64,000 nt of DNA. It comes from Beduinella massiliensis (lineage in GTDB: Bacteria > Bacillota > Clostridia > Christensenellales > Aristaeellaceae). Below are positions 60,269-64,000 of this stretch, piece after piece. Under the pieces are notes generated by a model, which was not told the origin of the DNA, did not search any database, and saw only the letters and a program-made list of their open reading frames with translations. Numbering within the stretch: position 1 is the stretch's first letter; every line of letters begins with the position of its first letter. The translations under genes and the position numbers were made by a program. The stretch is from the NCBI RefSeq assembly GCF_900199405.1, contig NZ_LT963430.1, positions 2,201,605 to 2,265,604 of the forward strand. The letters run 5' to 3'.

Positions 60269-62367
60269 GGCTCTTCCTGCCAGGTTCGCTCCGCGCGGCG
60301 TATCAAAATCTCCTGAATATTACGCTTTTCTTCTCCCGGAGCCAGCGGTGCACGGTCGTAGCTGCCGTCGGAATGCATGTGCCACGCCTTTGCGTTGTCG
60401 CTGAGAGACGAGAAGAGGATATCCTCCACCTGCGCAGCGATCGCGCGGTCCTTTACGGGAAACATCAATTCTACGCGCCGGTCAAGGTTTCTCGTCATCC
60501 AATCTGCGCTGGAAAGATACACCTCGACATTTCCGTCGTTTTCAAAGCGAAAGATGCGGCTGTGTTCGAGGAAACGTCCGACGATGGAAGAAACCTCTAT
60601 GTTTTCACTCGCTCCCTTGATTCCCGGCCGCAGGCAACAAATTCCCCGCACCAGCAGGCGAATTTTGACTCCCGCACAGCTCGCGGCATAGAGTGAACGG
60701 ATGATTTCCGGATCGAGCAGAGAATTCATCTTGGCCGTTATGCTCGCAGGCCGCCCTGCCTTGGCATGCTCAGCTTCACGGTCGATGAGCTCCGTCAGCC
60801 TTTCACGCAGCAGGCGTGGTGCATAGACAAGATCGTGCATCTGCGGAGTTTCACTGTAGCCCGTGAGCATGTTAAAAAATGCCGAAGCGTCCTCTCCGAT
60901 TTCTTCGTCCGCCGTCATGACTGCCATGTCCGTGTACAGCCGCGCAGTCACGTCGTTGTAATTCCCCGTACCCAGGTGCACATAGCGACAGATTCCCTCT
61001 GCCTCTTTTCGGACGACGAGCGTAATCTTCGAGTGCGTCTTGAGTCCCTTTAAGCCGTATACGACGTGGCATCCGGCGCGCTCGAGCTGTTTTCCCCATT
61101 GTATATTATTTTCCTCGTCAAAGCGTGCCTTGATCTCCAGCAGCGCCGTCACCTGCTTGCCCGCTTCCGCTGCGTCCGCCAGCGCCCGCACGACGGGAGA
61201 GTTGCCGCTGACGCGATACAGCGTCTGCTTGATCGCCATGACCTGCGGGTCGCGGGCTGCAGCCTGCACGAATTGGACCACCGGATCAAAGCTGTCGTAA
61301 GGATGGTGCAAAAATACATCGTGCGCCCGAATCGTGTCAAAAAGGGTGCCTTCCTCCGGCAGCAGCTCCTGCGCGATATGCGCCTTAAAGGGCTTATATT
61401 TGAGATGATCAAAACCAGGCAGCCCATATACCTGCTTCATCAGGAAGTCGAGATTGAGCGGACCGTCGATACGGTACACCTCGTCATGGCTGGCCTCCAG
61501 CGCGTGACGAAGGAACCGAACCAAGGCATTGTCCGCATCGTGTGCGATCTCCAGACGAATGACCGCCCCCCACTTGCGCTTCTTGAGCGATTTCTGAATC
61601 GCAAAGAGCAGATCTGCCGCATCCTCCTCGTCGAAGCTCAGGTCGCCGTTGCGCGTAATGCGGTAGGGGTGGCAGCACAGCACACGCCTGCCGTCAAAAA
61701 GGCGGCTAATCGAATGTTCGATAATCTCCTCCATCAGGATAAACGTGCGCTCCGCCTCCCCTCGCAGGCAAGGGAGCTCGACGATACGCGGCAGCGCGGA
61801 TGGTACCTGCACGGTCGCAAAGTCTGGATCCGCGCGCTCCTTATCGCGCGAGGCGAGCAAAACGCCCAGATTCAGGCTCTTGTTCAGAATCAGCGGGAAG
61901 GGACGCGAGCTATCCACGGCCATAGGGGTCAGCACGGGATAGATTTCGTGTTCAAAATAACCCTGAATCCACTCAAGCTGCTCCGGCGAAAGCTGTTCAT
62001 GCTTGAGAAAACGGATGCCGCTGCGAAGCAAATCAGGCATCACGCCCTGGCGCAGGATCTGATACTGCTGGGCAACCATCTGCTGTGTTCGCTGTGTGAT
62101 CAGAGCGATCTGGCGCTTGGGCGTAAACCCTGCGGCATCGGGCTTTTTGTAGCCCGCATTGCACTGGTCGCGCAGAGAGGCCACGCGAATCATGAAAAAC
62201 TCATCCAGATTGGAAGAGACGATCGACAGAAATTTCATCCGTTCAAAGACAGGGTTATCGGGGTTTGCCGCCTCCATGAGCACGCGCTGATTGAATTCAA
62301 GCCAGCTGAGTTCTCGGTTCACGTAATAATCGCTTGCGGCAAATCGGTCTGCGTTGGGGTTATCCAT
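60265..62367 (-). CDS. ppk: Polyphosphate kinase 1
   Basis: Makes inorganic polyphosphate from ATP, reversibly. The 700 residues have the N-terminal domain YVNRELSWLEFNQRVL, the head domain, and two PLD-type catalytic domains (C1, C2) with EIKARFDEENNIQW, the phosphorylated His in GLKTHSKITLVVRKE, and RGICCLRPGIKG. The C-terminus is longer than the catalytic core but normal. GAGGTG precedes the ATG at 62367; a -10 TATAAT lies 35 bp upstream (62397-62402). Confidence 0.96.
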   Translation of the reverse strand: MDNPNADRFAASDYYVNRELSWLEFNQRVLMEAANPDNPVFERMKFLSIVSSNLDEFFMIRVASLRDQCNAGYKKPDAAGFTPKRQIALITQRTQQMVAQQYQILRQGVMPDLLRSGIRFLKHEQLSPEQLEWIQGYFEHEIYPVLTPMAVDSSRPFPLILNKSLNLGVLLASRDKERADPDFATVQVPSALPRIVELPCLRGEAERTFILMEEIIEHSISRLFDGRRVLCCHPYRITRNGDLSFDEEDAADLLFAIQKSLKKRKWGAVIRLEIAHDADNALVRFLRHALEASHDEVYRIDGPLNLDFLMKQVYGLPGFDHLKYKPFKAHIAQELLPEEGTLFDTIRAHDVFLHHPYDSFDPVVQFVQAAARDPQVMAIKQTLYRVSGNSPVVRALADAAEAGKQVTALLEIKARFDEENNIQWGKQLERAGCHVVYGLKGLKTHSKITLVVRKEAEGICRYVHLGTGNYNDVTARLYTDMAVMTADEEIGEDASAFFNMLTGYSETPQMHDLVYAPRLLRERLTELIDREAEHAKAGRPASITAKMNSLLDPEIIRSLYAASCAGVKIRLLVRGICCLRPGIKGASENIEVSSIVGRFLEHSRIFRFENDGNVEVYLSSADWMTRNLDRRVELMFPVKDRAIAAQVEDILFSSLSDNAKAWHMHSDGSYDRAPLAPGEEKRNIQEILIRRAERTWQEEP

Positions 62368-62396
62368 ATGAACACCTCATCCGTTGTAATGCTACA

Positions 62397-62402
62397 ATTA
62401 TA
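62397..62402 (-). promoter_or_regulatory. Probable -10 of ppk
   Basis: TATAAT on the minus strand, 29 bp before the ppk ATG. The -35 at 17 bp is poor. Confidence 0.45.
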
Positions 62403-62467
62403 GCATAGAAAGCGCGTTTTTCGTAGATTTTTCATGATTTTTACATTTGAATGCGCTCCAAAATTTC

Positions 62468-62496
62468 TTTACCGCTTATCCGAAACGTGCTATAAT
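62468..62496 (+). promoter_or_regulatory. Promoter of the 38-residue membrane protein
   Basis: TTTACC (62468-62473), 17-bp spacer, TATAAT (62491-62496), 30 bp before the ATG. Confidence 0.65.
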
Positions 62497-62526
62497 AACA
62501 AAAGCGAACCGGAATGGAGGATGGAT

Positions 62527-62643
62527 ATGACAAAACAAACGAAAGCCGCTGAGCGTAAAAAAATGGCTGTCCGCATCTTGGCGGGCGTCGTGGCGGTTGG
62601 TCTGGTTGTAATGATGGTGCTGCCCTCTCTGCTCAGTTATTAA
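62527..62643 (+). CDS. Small single-pass membrane protein
   Basis: Thirty-eight residues: a charged, basic N-terminus (MTKQTKAAERKKMAVR) then one transmembrane helix (about 17-36) and no C-terminal tail to speak of. GGAGG stands about seven bases before ATG 62527, with a good promoter upstream and a terminator downstream, so a real gene is likely. Function unknown. An earlier in-frame ATG (62434) lies upstream of the promoter and is not used. Confidence 0.68.
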   Translation: MTKQTKAAERKKMAVRILAGVVAVGLVVMMVLPSLLSY

Positions 62644-62734
62644 GAAGAATTACGGGACCGTATTTAGAGCGGTTGAACTTACCCAGATGGAACGGACAAG
62701 AAAATAAAATCTTGTCTTGGAATTACATGACTTT

Positions 62735-62945
62735 ACGCGGCCTTGCTCCTGATTTCGGAAGGAGTGAGGCCGTTTTGTGTGGACGGTCTTTGCGTGGACG
62801 ATCTTTAGACCGAGGTGTATAGCCTGCGGCAATTCGTTCCTCCTTCAGCAGTTCATGCAATTATCATTTTGTTCCTTGCTTAAACGGTAACGCTCTGCAA
62901 TTTTGCGGTAAGTTGCCCCTGATTTCTTTCTTGCAAGTACTTTTT
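62735..62945 (-). pseudogene. Possible IS transposase (OrfA-like) HTH remnant
   Basis: Minus-strand translation gives an HTH-like ATYRKIAERYRLSK (near 62881-62916), then, after a frame break, KEERIAAGYTPRSKDRPRK, a basic linker common in IS3-type OrfA proteins. It is short and frameshifted, with no terminal inverted repeats seen. It also overlaps the hairpin at 62738-62776. This is a suggestion, not a firm call. Confidence 0.3.
62738..62776 (+). terminator. Terminator after the small membrane protein
   Basis: Stem with outer CGGCC (62738-62742) and AGGCCG (62767-62772), and inner GCTCC/GGAG pairs, then TTTT (62773-62776). It lies about 95 bp after the stop. Confidence 0.7.
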
Positions 62946-62987
62946 CTGCTAATATTTAAATCTTCGTATATTTTGCCACAATAAAAT

Positions 62988-63032
62988 CTTCCGTTGTAGC
63001 TTTCTCTTATTCTACAACGGAAGGTCTTTTTT
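62988..63032. terminator. Strong terminator-like hairpin
   Basis: Twelve-bp stem CTTCCGTTGTAG (62988-62999) against CTACAACGGAAG (63012-63023), then six T (63027-63032) on the plus strand, and ATTTTAT on the minus. It lies just beyond the decayed rmlD fragment and could have ended that operon. Confidence 0.65.
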
Positions 63033-63094
63033 GCCTGTAAAATTAATAGGATGCAGACTTGTCTAATTTCTGCAGCGATCCCCCTCCTATATTC

Positions 63095-63481
63095 AAGATA
63101 GATACACCAAGCATAGTCTGTAGAAATGCATACATTTTGCAGCTGATGCATGGCTCCCCTTGACGGTGTTAACGATGTTCTCGATGCCACCTACGGTAAT
63201 CGCGCGGATCTTCGGATGATTCTCTTCTTCGGCCGCATTCACCACGGTTCAAGCCACTCAATGAATCATCGCTATCGCATTCTGTTCTTCGTCGTGCAGC
63301 ACATGCGCACAAGCTGCGCTATCGGTGATGTCCGGTTATGTACATATGGTGCTGCGTGCCCCACAGTCATACCGCTGCTCCCCGCTTTGCACCAGGGCGA
63401 TATCGCGCTGTACATGGCCTCATTTCCGCGTGCGACCAACTTATTTACAATATCGTTGCCCAGCTGGCCGCCCATGCTCAT
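63095..63481 (-). pseudogene. rmlD: rmlD (dTDP-4-dehydrorhamnose reductase) remnant
   Basis: Minus-strand translation with several frame breaks gives GGQLGNDIVNKLVARGNEA (the RmlD start after a missing few residues), DITDSAACAHVLHDEE, NAAEEENHPKIRAITVGG and CISTDY, in the right order for RmlD. Stops interrupt it. The C-terminal half is absent: no sequence resembling it lies before the hairpin at 62988. A cell-surface sugar enzyme, now dead. Confidence 0.65.
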
Positions 63482-63785
63482 TACACTTTGTCGGGTCGTT
63501 CAAGCAGTTGAAGATTATTAGCGGGAGCAGCTTCTCTAGAAAATGATACCGGCCATAGTTTTGAGAGCAACGGGAGGATTCTCACCGGCAGACAGTAGAT
63601 TCTGTGATATACCAGCAGTCCGCCCCTGCCTTAGATTTCGAGTACGGGCTAGAGGTATAAATAGGCCTTTTTTCGTTAAAGAACAGATCCGGGCGATCCA
63701 GCGGCAAGTCGTCGTGGTTCTTGTCGGTGGCTACCTGATGATAGCACTTAATACTGTACTTGCGGAAGGCATCCTGCAATCGCAT
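63482..63785 (-). pseudogene. rmlB: rmlB (dTDP-glucose 4,6-dehydratase) internal fragment
   Basis: Minus-strand frames give FRKYSIKCYHQVATD, DLPLDRPDLFF and TSSPYSKSKAGAD, then, in another frame, LVYHRIYCLPV, and in a third SRCSQNYGRYHFLEKLLPL. These are consecutive RmlB motifs (the SDR active-site region SSPYSSSKA included, with Tyr and Lys). N- and C-terminal parts are missing and two frameshifts break it. Confidence 0.72.
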
Positions 63786-63970
63786 TCATCTGATAGCGGC
63801 GATGTCGTGTCCTTCACGAATAGACGCATTTCCACCACCTCGCCCCAATCTACGCTGATGCTCGGATCGTCAAGCTGGATGCCGCAGCTGCATTCCTTGC
63901 TATATAGGTTGTCCATCATGGCGCAAAACCGCACGTCGTTCGTAAGGGTCTTAAAGCCGTAATTGGACTG
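63786..63970 (-). pseudogene. rmlC: rmlC (dTDP-4-dehydrorhamnose 3,5-epimerase) C-terminal fragment
   Basis: Minus-strand translation gives YGFKTLTNDVRF, YSKECSCGIQLDDPSISVDWG and SPLSDE, matching the C-terminal third of RmlC (HGF...Y...GIRWDDP...W). An in-frame stop lies at 63971-63973, just upstream. The fragment joins the rmlB fragment directly, so a deletion fused them. Confidence 0.62.
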
Positions 63971-64000
63971 CTATAACGGAAATAGACAAAAAAACAAACC

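Noticed and set aside
63150-63521. Plus-strand frames in the right-hand 1 kb
   Set aside because: They overlap minus-strand Rml motifs and lack ribosome binding sites and known domains.

Overview
The window is about 64 kb of a GC-rich chromosome from an endospore-forming Firmicute, most likely a Clostridia-class gut-type bacterium. It carries spo0A, spoIVB, sigE, sigG, spoIIGA, a SpoIIP-like hydrolase and a PdaB-like deacetylase. Gene order over large blocks matches Bacillus subtilis, genes sit tightly in minus-strand operons with Gram-positive ribosome binding sites, and vegetative promoters look like TTGACA-17-TATAAT. I could not fix the family or genus from the sequence.

Layout. 1-1330: the edge of a tyrosine recombinase gene, then RNase HI. 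1351-3987: pyruvate phosphate dikinase with its own promoter. 4152-23530 (minus): a housekeeping block in the order yicC, remA, gmk, rpoZ, coaBC, priA, def, fmt, rsmB, rlmN, PP2C phosphatase, prkC, rsgA, rpe, thiN, then (past a divergent rpmB) asp23, fakA, recG; this is the B. subtilis yloC-to-recG order. 23601-35405 (minus): an AIR-synthase-like gene, ligA, pcrA, a YerC-type regulator, a tandem-OB single-strand-binding protein, pdaB, and a type IIA topoisomerase pair. 35594-40824 (plus): a DUF1614 membrane protein with a SpoIIP-like protein, a PDZ/radical-SAM DUF512 protein, der and plsY. 40895-45606 (minus): pyruvate kinase and a TrpXYZ-like ABC transporter whose permease and ATPase are fused. 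45850-49556: a TetR regulator, mscL with a zinc ribbon, a DUF4279 protein, scpB, scpA and a site-2-type protease. 49922-58969 (minus): spoIVB, spo0A, deoB, punA, dacF, nrdR, ymxH, sigG, sigE, spoIIGA. 59255-62367 (minus): cysE behind a cysteine T-box leader, and ppk. 62644-64000 holds no intact gene; it carries decayed rmlC, rmlB and rmlD fragments and a possible transposase remnant.

How the parts fit. The sporulation block reads as a cascade in DNA: a spoIIG promoter with 0A boxes and the unusual 22-bp spacing, a sigma-F-type promoter before sigG and a sigma-G-type promoter before spoIVB. SpoIIGA would process the pro-sigma-E encoded just downstream. Spo0A itself has lost the acidic pair of its receiver pocket.

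The most unusual signal is a hairpin-rich repeat of about 150 bp present twice (49709-49860 and, inverted, 56415-56565). In both places it sits within a rho-independent terminator (of dacF and of sigG) and is flanked by two copies of that terminator's own stem-loop. This looks like a small mobile element that enters terminators and duplicates the stem. The rmlCBD ruin at the right edge is a second feature that simple ORF calling misses.
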